A stretch of 64,000 nucleotides of DNA from Caprimulgus europaeus (Eukaryota; Chordata; Aves; Caprimulgiformes; Caprimulgidae): positions 72,415,223 to 72,479,222 of the forward strand of contig OU015526.1 of NCBI GenBank assembly GCA_907165065.1, given 5' to 3'. The number at the start of each line of letters is the position of its first letter. Within the stretch, counting starts at the first letter, position 1. Below, piece after piece: positions 1-11,119 of the stretch. Under the pieces are notes generated by a model. The model searched no databases, was not told where the DNA came from, and saw nothing but the letters and a program-made list of their open reading frames with translations. The position numbers were made by a program, and so were the translations under genes.

Positions 1-5
1 TCTCT

Positions 6-9
<4 letters not shown>

Positions 10-40
<31 letters not shown>
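10..40. repeat. Poly(A) mononucleotide run
   Basis: An uninterrupted run of 31 A residues. No retrotransposon body can be recognised immediately upstream because the window starts nine bases earlier. It could be a simple A tract or the tail of an insertion lying outside the window. Confidence 0.9.
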
Positions 41-41
<1 letters not shown>

Positions 42-2763
42 CGTAGTTAAAACCTCAACAAAATAGATTGATCCAAGTAATCATCATCCATATTCAGAAC
101 AGCATGAAAGACTTTTTCCTGATGATTAAAGAAAGTTCCATGAATGCATTTGCAGCTTGCCATACGAATTCATTTCAGTGTATTGCACCATTACTTATTC
201 TTTTATAAGCTCGACTAACATCATTTGTCTCAAGGTCATTTAGGTCTCAAGCCTTCCAAAATTGACAAATCTTTTCTCCTACATTGCTAAGTACTACTGA
301 AGGTATTTTTTTAAATAAAATGCAGCATTAGTTTTTTAAGCTGGTTTATATCTACACCACAAAGCAAGAAGATTGCTTCACTGAACAACTTCTTAAATTT
401 GGGTTCATGTCTCAAATATTTCCTAATTTTGACTGAAAGGTCTCGTCTTCACTTATGGCATCATTAACTATTAACACCATGGTTTGAATACAGTTTTCCA
501 TAACAGCATAAACCAACAGAGAACAGATATCTTCAAGTGGTTATACATGCATATTTGAGTTCACAGGATTAGTTCACTTTTCAAAATATGGAAAGCGTTA
601 AAGCTTACCGTGAGATACTTTGAGTCATAAAATAATGTCCTTGCCCAAAACTCTCTCTTCATTTACTTTATTTATCTATACAACAGCCACAATAAGAGTC
701 ATGAGAAGCTCGTTATTTCACATAAAGTCTTCATAGGTAACTGGGTCTTTTCTGTAACCCAGACGAGTCCAAGCACCTGCACACGTTTACCATGTTAGAA
801 GCTCAATGGCCCACAGCATTGTGAGAGAACACAGGGAGAAATAGTAGAAAGCTGAAGTCCTACTAAGTTCTAAGACCAAATTCTTAAGTGAGCTTTACCT
901 AAGTCTACTTTACATACACTAGACCCTCATTCAGCAAGCAATTTCTACAATACCATTTTTATTCTAGTATGGGAAACTTTTATGGCCATTACGACTAAAA
1001 TCTCTTTAAAGCAAGAAGCAGCAGGAGGAAAAAAAAAGGACTAAAATTAGTCTGTGAAGCAGCACTGACTATTAGTGTTTTACTGGAATAATAATTATTA
1101 CTCATGCTTTGCAAATTTTGATATAGTTGTCTGTTGCTTTACAGTGACTAAGAGGCTCTAAATGTTAAAAAAAGAAAAGGACTTCAGCATTTTTTACTTA
1201 ATCAAGTCCTACATAAGTAAACACCAAAAGCTCTGGTTATTTTAAAGTAAGAATGATACTAACCTCATCAACAATAGTAGATGAGGTTAAAATTTTCTAG
1301 TGACAAGCTTTGTCAGAAGACTGCTAATTTTTAAGGAAAATAAAAAATATTTACAGTACTATGAGGTTGTCTCCATTAGCAATACTCAGCTGCTCATCAC
1401 AGCATTATTTTGGACACTACAAGATTGCCAAAGACTGGAAAATCAAATTGTTCAACTACATTGGTTCTTAACTAAGACTGGGAAATCACTATATCTCTAA
1501 ATCAACAGTAGTGAGAGGAATCAGCACAAACATTTGTTGTACCACAGACAGTCACCCAACTTCACACCCAGAGAAAACGTACCTTAAAAAAGAAAAAAAC
1601 AAACCAACAAGTAGTAAAAACTACTAAAAGATCTCTGTTACACAGAATGCCCTTCTCCCTCTGCAAGAATAAACATGCTTCATCCCCCTAGAGACAAAGC
1701 AAAACCTCCAGGCACAGAGAAGGAAAAAAGAAAGTGAAAAAAACTTTCAAGCCTTTCCTTCTCCTCATGTGCAATCACTAATAAATAGCACCTGGCAGCC
1801 TCCCTTTTGTCAGGAGCACTCATTAGTTTCACCTGAAGGCCATTTCTGTCCACTAGAGCAGTAAGTTATTAACTGCTGGGTGAAACAAGTTATTTGCTTG
1901 AAACTAGGATGTAGTCTATTTCTTTCTTGCTAAGTTTGATGTATAGAATATGTTCTTTTAAAGGCAAGCACTTAAATTTTGAGACTGAGTTTAGCTAATA
2001 AGAAAATTAACAGAAAGAAGGGTGGTTTTCTGATTAATAAAATAAAAACATTGTTAACTATGTAGTGCAAATTCTCAGGAAGCTCTTTCCCCTATTTATT
2101 TCTCTCTGTATCAGGCAAGCAAATGACCACTGGATGGTATTTAATGTTACTGAGCTGGGATAGGGATTGGCTACAGCCAATTGCATTTCTTGCAATAACA
2201 GCCTTTTTTATTCCAAGTGAAGTACCCAAGCTCAGTGCCTAAGTCTCCTTTTAGCATTATTCATTAGACTTAAATGAAAAATGCATATGATAGCCTCATA
2301 TTAGATCTTCCCCCTTTTCATACTTGTTATGTTCTTTCCTTCTTTTCAGGAGTTACATTACCCAAGCACACATCTCTTTTCCTGCTGCTGCTGTCATTGA
2401 AGAATACATCTTAGTCCCCGAGTGCAGTATAGCTACAAGAAAATCAAGGACACACTTTAGGCAGTCTTAATATAAGTATTATAGCACTGCAAACCAGTGT
2501 ACCACAGGATTAAGTATCCCATAATATGCTCCAGAAAAACCAAAGCTCCCCCACAAGTGCCATGATTTCTTATAAAATAAACTATTTGGGAAATTTTGTA
2601 AGATTTAAACATGAAGCATAACTATACAGTGCATTCAGAATCCATTACAATGATGACCATCAACTACATAGTAATGTAACAATCAGTGGAGTAAAATACA
2701 TAGATGAACTTTTGATCCAAGTCCTAACATTAATATTACTGTGATTTACACACACACCCACAC
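41..2763. other. AT-rich unique DNA, no gene seen
   Basis: Both strands are dense in stop codons and the longest open frames are about 66 codons with no recognisable protein. No CR1 or LTR signature is visible. I see nothing in this stretch that I can annotate beyond short homopolymers. Confidence 0.6.
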
Positions 2764-2793
2764 CTCTGAGCAGGTTTGGAAACCTGCTCAGAG
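2764..2793. repeat. Perfect inverted repeat, 14-bp arms, 2-nt centre
   Basis: The left arm at 2764-2777 is the exact reverse complement of the right arm at 2780-2793, with GG between them. It would form a stable cruciform in DNA or a hairpin in RNA. It is not next to any recognised transposon end. Function is unknown. Confidence 0.9.
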
Positions 2794-5314
2794 AAATTTG
2801 CTTTAAGTCTGCCCTTAAAAAACACCCTTAGCCTCTTTTGCAGTGTGAAAGAGATCACTAAGAGGGATGGTTATTAATAATTTTCTTCCAGGAGACACTC
2901 CCAACATCACTAATGCTATTCATTTGCTCACAAACTTCATACTTATTATAGAACTTTTAGGTTTTTATTCTTCAGTACAGCTAGGAAAGAGATTGCTTGA
3001 GATCAGTGTAATTACAGAGAACCTGGTAGGTTTGGTATCCTTTTCTTTCCTGTTACATTACAGTCTTTAGCCTCAAGTTGGACAATCATGATTTGGCAAT
3101 GTAATATCAGCAAAACTCACCTTTAAATAGGTCTGGTAGAGGTCCTACAACTGGGCATTTATCAGATTGCTGAGTCTGTGCACTCTAACAACTAGCTTAA
3201 TTTCTGTAGGCTATAGCACCATTTTTTAACTTAGCTTGCCCAGTACTCTTTTTCAGCATAAGTCACCTCTGCCTGCCATCTGTTTGTGTAAATGAAATTT
3301 TGCAGCACAACTCCCCAGTGCTGCATGTTCAGACCTGATCTTCCAGACTCATCAATAAGGATATCCTCTTCTGGTGCTGTGCTTTGGGTTTTCAGTTAAT
3401 TATTTCAAAGACCTATGACAGCTGAATCAAAGAGTACACAAACCTTGTAAAGGTTTCCAAGAAAATACACTGTGTTTAAATAGTACAAGAGGAAGATACA
3501 AGTAAGCAAAGCCATAAAACACTTCCACATATCTCTTATTTAATACATGCTGGTAACTAATGTGAAAAATCTAAAAGTAACCATATCCAGAAAGCTACCT
3601 AACTTTCAGCAAATCAACAGGATTTAGGTACATATGTGATTTTGAGAAGGCAAAATTATAAGGCATCTGATTTTTTTTTTTTAATTGGCTTTAAGTCACT
3701 TATAAAAACAGCACTTAGTTAAATCATTATTACCAGATTCTACATGTAGTGAAAGCCTATAAGAAAAGTTAAGTCAAACCTACAAAGGCATTTTAAGCAT
3801 CTGATTCCTATTGAGTCAATGAGAGTTAGGAGCCTATATAACTTAGTGCATGAGAACATAAACACATTTTAAATACATGCATTTTCAGAAGTTATCAAAT
3901 AGAAAATTGCCATTTTAGAAGCTTAGACAGATTTCATTAAAATAAATTATATCTGAGAGCCTTGATGCAACAGGAAATGCCTCAATTTATTTCACGGCAG
4001 TACAGACTCACCTTTGGGTATTACAAAAAGAAGAAAGCAAGACTGTGATGCATCTCATTAAATATCTTACACTGTTTTGTCTGGAGCTTTTGCAGCATAA
4101 AACTCTATTATATTGACAGCCTGAATGTGCAAAACATTCCTGTAAGACTAATATCCAAGAAAACTGTTTTAAAAGCTTAAAAAGTCACCTTCAACATTTT
4201 ACAAAAGTTGAAAGTCACAGTATTATCTGCACTCTGGAAATTGCTTCAGTGCTTAAGATTACTGGAAATGAGAATTTGAAAGGTATAAGAATTATGTAGC
4301 ATTCTAAAGCACACATGAAGATGAAAATTGTTGCAACACAGGGTAGCATTTTCATCAGAAACTTATATTTAATGGACTCAAGCCTGAAATATTAAACTCA
4401 CGTGAAATATCGTACTTTCACATTATTTCATGGCATCAGACCTAACCAATCCCCTTGACTTGATGAATCTTATAGAATTACTGTCAAGCTATATTTGGCT
4501 GCGAGATCTGTTTATACGAAGCTGATTCTTAGTTTTGCTGCTAAGTAAAAGATAAATCCGTCTGCTGTCTTTCATCTCATCTTTTTATGAAAGCCTGCCA
4601 GATGAAGCCTGTAGCAACTTTTTAAAATCTTTCTTTGGCTGTTCCATTTTCAAATATCAAACGAGGGTTTTCCAGCACAGCCCGCTGAAGCTTCTCTCCA
4701 CTGAGGTTATAAGACATCATTAATTCTTAGCTGTAAAACCTACACATGCAAGGTGGTCACATATTCAAATACTCATCAGCCCCCTGCTTCAAACAAAGGT
4801 TGTGGTGTGAGAAATGTCATGAAAAAGTTCTGACTATGGTGAGTGAGTTACTTTAACCTCATTCAGAAGAGCCTATTACTTAGAGCCAAAGAAGACAGAC
4901 AGGACAATTCACTTCTTTGACACTCTGGTATTTTGGGTCTGTTTAATATTTCAGGTCCTGGCTTCTTCTCTTGATAAACTTTTTAAATTCTAACTTCAAG
5001 TTAACGTTAAACACACTCCACAGTAAGAGCTACCTGTATTGTTTCAGTACAGCATGGAGCCACCTGTGGGAATCTGAGAAGAGATAAGATGCTTAAAGCC
5101 ATCCTCATCTGCAGAAGCTCATGGCTTCTTAAAAAACAGCCTTAGATTAAGGACTAAAATAAAATTAAACCTGAAATGTTCATCTGGTTAGAGGACAGGA
5201 GCAGGCACACTGAGGCTGCTCAGGAGAGTGGTCACCCAGCTCTGCTAACTACCTCAGTTGCTCAGTTTTACAAAACTCCTGCTAGTATTTCCAGATAATA
5301 CAAAAACATCATTG
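2794..5314. other. AT-rich unique DNA, no gene seen
   Basis: Short open frames only (at most about 67 codons), none resembling a known protein. A T run occurs near 3670-3682. No repeat family recognised. Confidence 0.6.
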
Positions 5315-5346
5315 CTTCATCTCCCCATGCCAATGGGGAGATGAAG
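5315..5346. repeat. Perfect inverted repeat, 14-bp arms, 4-nt loop
   Basis: The arm 5315-5328 is the exact reverse complement of 5333-5346, separated by GCCA. The outer flanks add one possible G-U pair. The stem is longer and more GC-rich than expected for this AT-rich neighbourhood. It lies about 2.5 kb from the similar hairpin at 2764-2793, but the two stem sequences are unrelated. Confidence 0.9.
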
Positions 5347-6744
5347 TGCCACTTCTGCAGATGATGCTAACTAGTTAAATTCCTCCTTTGCTTTTCATGA
5401 AAAAGATACTAGTACTGACATAGCAACAGATGTTTTTTGTGAAATTTGGATTTACATCACAGGATAAAATTTACAGTAACATCTGGCACTAGGCTGCAGT
5501 TTAGAGTTTACATTTCATTCAGAGAAGTACAGAAGGTTTGGGCATGAAGCCATAAATTCATACCAATCCTAAATAATGTCACTAAATACTAATTTTTTCA
5601 GTAAAAAAATGCACATCTTGCATGATAAAATGAGATTGCACCAGTGAAGCATGAGCCACCACGTGTTGACATTTAACAGAACATTGAGAACAAGAATGCT
5701 TATAATGCTAGAAGCCAATATTAAAGAAACAAAGAATTTGAAAACTTACAAAGACAAAGACACAATCAAACAACAAAAAAACAAACCATGGTGACTTCAG
5801 TGCAAAGAAGTGACAGAGTGTACAACTACAACAGTACTCAATAATGCCTATCAGAATGGATGTATCAAGAGGGTTACTCCACTAATTCACAACTTTGTGA
5901 CCCTAGACACGTGCTCTCTGGGGAGGTACAGACAGCTCCTTAAGCCTCCAGTGAGAAAGAGGGTAAAAGTCGCTGTTCCACTCAAAAAGGCTTTGGACAG
6001 GCAACATTCCAAGATGGTTTTAGACGGAACAGTTGACTTAAATCCCCTTGACTTCTGGAAGCAGTTGGTTAAGACATGGTACTGTTGCAATAAAAAGACT
6101 AGTGCTCTCTGACAACAACAATGCAGATCTCCAGTGACATATGAAACCTGGAAGTCCCAGTGACCTTAGAAGGCACTTAAAAATGAAATTATGTGAGTTT
6201 GCTGCAGTTTGGTTAAAATGTACAGATAATACTATGCCATATACACGCTTGCTCTTTTTTGCTATGTTTGTTAACATTAACTTGGAAGGGAGATGTAGAA
6301 AATGTATCATGAAGAACCATGTTCTTTGTGACACTGAAGACCATCTTATAAAATGCACAAATAACTAAAACAGAGACAGCGCATGAAACACATCTTTGCC
6401 GAGCATCTCATTTCAGGGAGATTTGTTAAAATTACAGAGAAGACTTAGAATTCACAATTTATTCTCTCACTCCTCTGAATGGACAGGGGTTGATGCAGCA
6501 GTTCCTTCACTGAATATCCTTAGTGTATTTCTTTTTCTGTTTATCACTTCTATTCAGCACAGTGCCACCTGAAGAAAGAAAAACTCACAGATCTCCCTAC
6601 TATAAAATTCAAGAACCAATTTTAATCAGCAGGGAGGAGCTAGAGAATTAAGATTACTAGTTTGGAAACTACTCGTTCCTCAGTTTAGGAAGCAACTTTT
6701 TTCCTCAAGCACAAAGACATGATCAAAAACCTTCAGGCAACTGT
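5347..6744. other. Unique DNA with unexplained short open frames
   Basis: Two consecutive plus-strand open frames (5810-6112, 100 codons; 6141-6368, 75 codons) lie in different frames and show no domain I recognise. They may be chance, or relics of an unknown pseudogene or element. No start context, splice structure or homology supports calling a gene. Confidence 0.3.
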
Positions 6745-7061
6745 CAGTTCCGCGGCTGAGCGCGGGCTGAGGAAGAGGAGGGGGAGGCACCGGAGCGCGG
6801 GGAGACCGCGGACGTGACACCGAGTCCCTTCAGGAGCAGCCGAGCTCCCGAGCGGAGCTGATGGGACGCGGGCGTTGCCAGGGGCAACCACAGCACATTT
6901 AAACGGGCCCCAGGGAGCGCTGGTGGCCGGGACGTGGTGTGGCCTCGCTCGCGGGAAAGGGATTAGGGCGGCTGGCTTTAGCTCTGCTGGAAGCAGCATC
7001 CCATTGCAGCAGCCAGATGGCAGGTCTGCTACCAGGGGAAGTGCTCGTGATTCCTGGCAGT
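6745..7061 (+). promoter_or_regulatory. CR1 5' UTR and putative internal promoter, CpG-rich
   Basis: GC content rises sharply at about 6745 against AT-rich flanks, and CpG dinucleotides are frequent up to about 6960. The same arrangement, including a GCCAGG-type segment followed by an ATTTAA-like block, appears in reverse orientation at about 63420-63690. In non-LTR elements the 5' UTR carries the internal promoter; promoter activity here is inferred from that. Taken alone, this segment could be mistaken for a host CpG-island promoter. Confidence 0.7.
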
Positions 7062-8053
7062 ATGGTTGTGAGCACTCATCTGAGAGCTAAAACCAGTCCT
7101 TCAGGTAAACCCCCAGACATGTCTGATGCATCCACCCAGACAGATCTGGTAAGAAAGGAGACTTTGGTTCAGGTGGCTGTCTCAGCTGAGTGCCCTGAAC
7201 CTTCTCCCAATGATAAGGTAAGTACCTGTGCTAGATGTGCACAGGTGGATGATCTCCTGTGCCAGGTAGCTGAGCTGCAAGAAGCAGATGAAAGGCTGCA
7301 CTGCATTAGACATGCTGAGAAAGAGATAGATATTTGAGAATCATGTCCCACTAGGGGATGACACTGTGATGAAGGCACCTTGGTCCTTGGTGACCTGGAA
7401 AAGCAGGGCTCCACTTCAGCCTCCACCCTCCACCATCACCACCAAAACCAGATTTAAAGCTCCAGCACCTATAGAACCCCTTAGCACACAGGAGCAATAT
7501 CCGCAGGAAGTAACTGCACCGGCACCCTGCAGCAGATATTGGAAAAAGAAACACTGGGTGCTTGTGATGGGGGACTCCCTGTTAAAGGGCACTGAGAGTC
7601 CCTGCTGATGGGGAGTCTCAAGAGGTCTGCTGCCTCCTGGGAACTGAGATCCAGGATGCTGCTGTGAGGGTGCCACAACTTGCCAAAGAATCAGAACACT
7701 ATCTTCTGCTGATCTTTTATGTGGGCACCAATGATGCTGCAAGGCACACCATGGGCAGAATCAAGGAAGATTGTAAAGCCCTGGGTAGGCAAGTGAAAAA
7801 CACTGGTGCTCAGTTTATTTTCTCCTCCATTCTGTCTGTTGGAGGAAGGTGGGAAGCCAGAAATAAATGCATAATGCATATAAACTCCTGGCTATGTGGC
7901 TGGTGTTGACATGAGGGTTTTGTTTTTTATGATAATGGCACTTCTGATATAGATTATAATCTATTAGGGAGGGATGGGATCCACCTGTCTAGAAGAGGCA
8001 AAGCAATCTTTGGCAGCAAGCTGCCTGACCTAGTAAGGGGGTCTTTAAACTGA
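7062..8053 (+). pseudogene. CR1 ORF1 relic: CxxC/coiled coil plus SGNH (GDSL) esterase
   Basis: CR1 ORF1 encodes a nucleic-acid-binding protein with a C-terminal SGNH esterase. The ATG at 7062 is chosen because the copy at 61.5-63.7 kb has a matching ATG; an upstream in-frame ATG lies at 7017. A CxxC motif followed by a heptad-like Leu/Val segment ends at a stop near 7337. The frame then shifts. The esterase blocks are still readable: GDSLL with the nucleophile Ser at 7570-7578, the VGTNDA block at 7721-7738, and the DGIHL block with Asp at 7973 and His at 7982. Between the first two blocks the frame shifts by one. A TGA at about 7907 interrupts the third part. After it the frame stays open to a TGA at 8051-8053, likely the native stop. 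All catalytic residues survive although the reading frame does not. Confidence 0.85.
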
Positions 8054-8262
8054 ATGGTTAGGGGGGTGGGTTTTAAAGTACAATGCTCAAGCCACTGCAG
8101 TAGACTGGGGAATGGGGCAGGCCAACTGTCAGAGCAACAAGTCTTCCTTAGCTACCTCCCATGACTGAAGCCAGGTCAGTCACCTCAAGGTTGTGCTGAA
8201 CTATAGGAGATCTTGCATACTGCTGGGGATACCTGGATGCTCCACTCCTTTCTCCTCTCTTA

Positions 8263-9405
8263 GTTTCACTAAGGGGAAATCATGCTTGACCAATCTAGTA
8301 GCCTTCTATGATGTCATCACCAGCTGGGTAGATGAGAGAAAAGCAGTGGATGTTGTCTACCTTGATTTCAGCAAGGCTTTTGATACCGTATCCCACAAAA
8401 TCCTTGCAGCAAAGCTTAGAAAGTACGGGATAGAGGAGTGGATGGTGAAGTGGATTGAGAACTAACTGATTGGCAGAGCTCAGAAGGTTGTAATCAGTGG
8501 CGCAGAATCTAGTTGGAGGCCTAGTTAAATGGTGTTCCTCAGGGGTCAGTACTGGGTCCGGTCTTGTTTAACATCTTCATCAATGACCTGGATGTAGGGA
8601 TAGCATCCACCCTCAGCAAGTTTGCTGATGATGTGAAGTTGGGAGGAGTGGCTGACACACCAGAAGGCTGTGCTGCCATTCAACGAGACCTGGACATGCT
8701 GGAGAGTTGGGTGGAAAGGAACCTGATGACGTTCAACAAGAGCAAGTGCAGAGTCCTTCACCTAGGAAGGAATAACTGCATGCACCAGTACAGGTTAGGG
8801 GCTGACCTGCTGGAGAGGAGCACTGTAGAGAAGGACTTGGGTGTCCTGGTGGACAGCAGGTTGGCCATGAGCCAGCACTGTGACCTTGTGGCCAGGAAGG
8901 CCAACAGTATCCTGGGGTGCATTAAAAAGAGTGTGGTCAGCAGGTTGAGGGAGGTTCTCCTCCCCCTCTACTCTGCCTTGGTGAGGCCACATCTGGAATA
9001 CTGTGTCCAGTTCTGGGCTCCTCAGTTCAAGAGAGACAGGGATCCTCTGGAGAGAGTCCAGTGGAGGGCCACAAAGATGATTAGAGGCCTGGAATATCTG
9101 CTGTATGAGGAAAGGCTGAGAGCTCAGGCTCTTCAGCCTGGAGAAGAGAAGACAAAGAGGGAATCTTATCAATGTCTATAAATACCTTAAGTGCAGGGGA
9201 CAAATGGATGGTGGTTCCCGGTGACAGGACAAGGGGCAATGGGCAAAAACTAGAACACTGAAAGTTCCATACAAACTTAAGGAAAAACTTCTTTACTGTA
9301 AGGGTGCCAGAGCACTGGAACAGGCTGCCCAGAGAGGCTGTGGAGTCTCCTTCTCTGGAGATGTTCAAAACCCGCCTGGACGCTTTCCTGTGCAACCTGC
9401 TGTAG
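8263..9405 (+). pseudogene. CR1 ORF2 relic: reverse transcriptase palm to C-terminus
   Basis: ORF2 normally encodes an APE-type endonuclease followed by a reverse transcriptase that copies the element RNA at the target site. Here the match begins inside the RT at an FTKGKSCLTN segment. It includes YLDFSKAFDTV with the first catalytic Asp (codon 8364-8366), a stop at 8463, a frameshift near 8525 before GVPQGS, and the FADD catalytic box at 8621-8632. A frame of about 219 codons stays open from 8525 to 9181 and covers the RT thumb-like region and C-terminus. A one-base loss near 9115 shifts the frame again, and the native stop appears to be TAG at 9403-9405. The endonuclease and fingers are absent. 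The palm residues are intact, but the protein is not continuous. Confidence 0.9.
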
Positions 9406-9468
9406 GGAACAAACTTTGGCAGGAGGGTTGGACTAGATGATCTCCTGAGGTCCCTTCCAACCCCCGCC

Positions 9469-9480
9469 ATTCTGTGATTC
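9469..9480 (+). repeat. CR1 3'-terminal octamer
   Basis: ATTCTGTG followed by ATTC closes the CR1 3' UTR. The octamer is the recognition end used by CR1 reverse transcriptase for priming in birds (established knowledge). Only one and a half units are present here. Confidence 0.85.
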
Positions 9481-9556
9481 ACATTTCAGAAGAAAAAAAA
9501 AATAGGAATCATTCATCCCACTCCTTTTGCCAGAACTTTTACAGAGCACAGTTTCT

Positions 9557-9578
9557 AAACAAACAAACAAACAAAAAA
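9557..9578 (+). repeat. (AAAC)n microsatellite with A tail
   Basis: Four AAAC units followed by six A residues. It lies about 75 bp beyond the CR1 3' end and is not part of that element. Confidence 0.85.
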
Positions 9579-10204
9579 TTCTATGTAGTTCTTCAGGACC
9601 ATAACACAGATACATTATAATTAGATGACTGAAGCACCTATGATGAAAATGATAACCAGAAGATTGTATTGGCTCTTCTTTTGATCTCTACTAAACTGAG
9701 CAGGGTCTCAACTGGATACACTACCTCCAAGATACTTGGTTCCATTATTCTTCATTCTGCATTTTCAATAGTAGCTAAAATAATAAATTAATGAGAAGGA
9801 TTATTGGAGATACAGATTACAGCAGTCAGCAAGACCCCTGCAAATATAACCCCATAACATAAAGACTTGTAGAAAAAAAACATCCATCCAAAGACTATTA
9901 TCTTGATATTTCTGCATGATGGCCATCATCTAGGTGAATACACCAAGGCCTGAAACCACATCACTGGTGAATCTAAAACTGTACCACAACCCACATACTT
10001 GTCCATGGGCTGCAAGACCACTGTTAAGCTCTTGTTAGTCTTCAGGACAGTGAAAATTATATTTGCTATTCCAATTTATTTCCTAAAACAAAACGGAGCA
10101 TCTGATGCTCTCTTATACAATACACATCTGGGCTTTTTGCACTTACTAGCTCAACAGAACTGCTCTTGGAATGTGTTTGCCCCCATTTGATCCTTCTCTT
10201 GCCT
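9579..10204. other. AT-rich unique DNA, no gene seen
   Basis: No recognisable coding or repeat content. A 14-bp perfect palindrome with GGCC at its centre occurs around 9915-9930. The stretch separates the CR1 copy from the GC-rich LTR that follows. Confidence 0.5.
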
Positions 10205-11119
10205 GCATGCCATGGTTCATACGAACTATGTTGGGATGGGGGAAGGGGGGGCTGGTTTTGGTAGTGGGGGAAGGGGCTACCCTGTGAGAAGTTTTGCAAA
10301 GCTCCCTGGCTCCAAGGCATACCTCCCCAGCCCAAGGCTGAGCCAATTAGCAACTGGGAAACACCCCTGCAAATCCATATTTGTGAGGGGAAGGACTGTC
10401 TTGAAGGGAAGAAGGTGGAGAGAACATGGAGGAGAGGCCATTGACCTGGACAAAAGGCAACCACCATCGGCCTAAACAAAGAGAGAACTTTGTTGCCAGG
10501 AGGAAGAAGGAGGAGGAGGACAGAGAACCTGAGACACCCAGTTCAACATGCATGGAGTAGGAGAAGGCAAAGGAGGTCCCCTGCAGCCCCTGGAAGTTCA
10601 TCGGCAGAGCAGATACTCCATGTGTGGGCGATGGAGGACTCCACGCTGGAGCAGGAAAGTTGGGCCCGAGTGCAGGTGTGACCGTATTGAGACCCCAGAG
10701 ACACTCAACAACAGAGCAGGAGTGGAGCCCCAGAGCCAGGGGGTGAGGAGGTGCACTGGACCAGAAGCCTGTCTGCAGCCCTTGGATGTCCCCATTCCCT
10801 GTCCCTTGTGCCACTGGGAGAAAGGTAGAGAAATCAGGAACAAAGTAATTTGAGCCAAGGAAGAAGGGAGGTGTGGGGGAAGGTGTCTTAAGATGTGGTT
10901 GTTATGTCTCACTGTGCTACTCAGACGATTAGCAACTAATTAAATTGATTTTTCTTCCCTAAGTTTAGTCTGTTTTGCCCATGACCATAACTGGTGAGTG
11001 AGCCATCCCTGTCCTTCATTCTAATCCATGCCCCTTTGTTGTGACTCCCTTCCCATCTCACTGGGTGGGGGGAGTGAGTGCAGGACCGCATGGTCCTGCC
11101 TGTGGGTTAAACCACCACA
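10205..11119 (+). mobile_element. Endogenous retrovirus LTR (ERVL-like), probably solo
   Basis: A GC-rich block in AT-rich DNA. Its last about 250 bp match the 3' part of an LTR type common in birds: a pyrimidine-rich tract, an AGTCTGTTTTGCCC-like segment, a GGTGAGTGA-like segment, a GGGGAGTGAG-like block, and a terminus of GGGTTAAACCACCACA at about 11104-11119. The same order of blocks is present in the relic at 20315-20629. The terminus also resembles that of the LTR at 21868-22527. No primer-binding site or gag-pol sequence follows, so it is probably a solo LTR. The left boundary is approximate, and I could not find a convincing target-site duplication. The open frames inside it are chance products of GC richness. 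Confidence 0.75.

Larger units (their letters stand above)
6745..9480 (+). mobile_element. CR1 non-LTR retrotransposon, 5'-complete, internally deleted
   Basis: In order, this copy has a CpG-rich leader, ORF1 with a coiled coil and SGNH esterase, then a jump to the palm half of the ORF2 reverse transcriptase, the ORF2 C-terminus and a short 3' UTR. It ends in ATTCTGTG plus ATTC at 9469-9480, the terminal octamer of avian CR1. Most CR1 copies are heavily 5'-truncated, so a copy with its leader is uncommon. The leader aligns by eye with the 5' end of the minus-strand copy at 61504-63690, which supports the left boundary. The endonuclease and early RT are missing, with the break near 8262. Frameshifts and stops show that it is dead. 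No target-site duplication is visible, as expected for CR1. Confidence 0.93.

Noticed and set aside
5810-6368. Two successive open frames (100 and 75 codons)
   Set aside because: The frames differ and no family is recognised. They might be an unknown pseudogene, but nothing beyond length supports it; a translated database search would decide.
6745-6960. CpG-rich island that might be a host gene promoter
   Set aside because: It runs directly into CR1 ORF1, and its parallel is found at the 5' end of the CR1 copy at 61.5-63.7 kb, so it is the CR1 leader.
10347-10853. Several GC-rich open frames on both strands
   Set aside because: They lie inside the LTR at 10205-11119, where high GC suppresses stop codons. 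Not genes.
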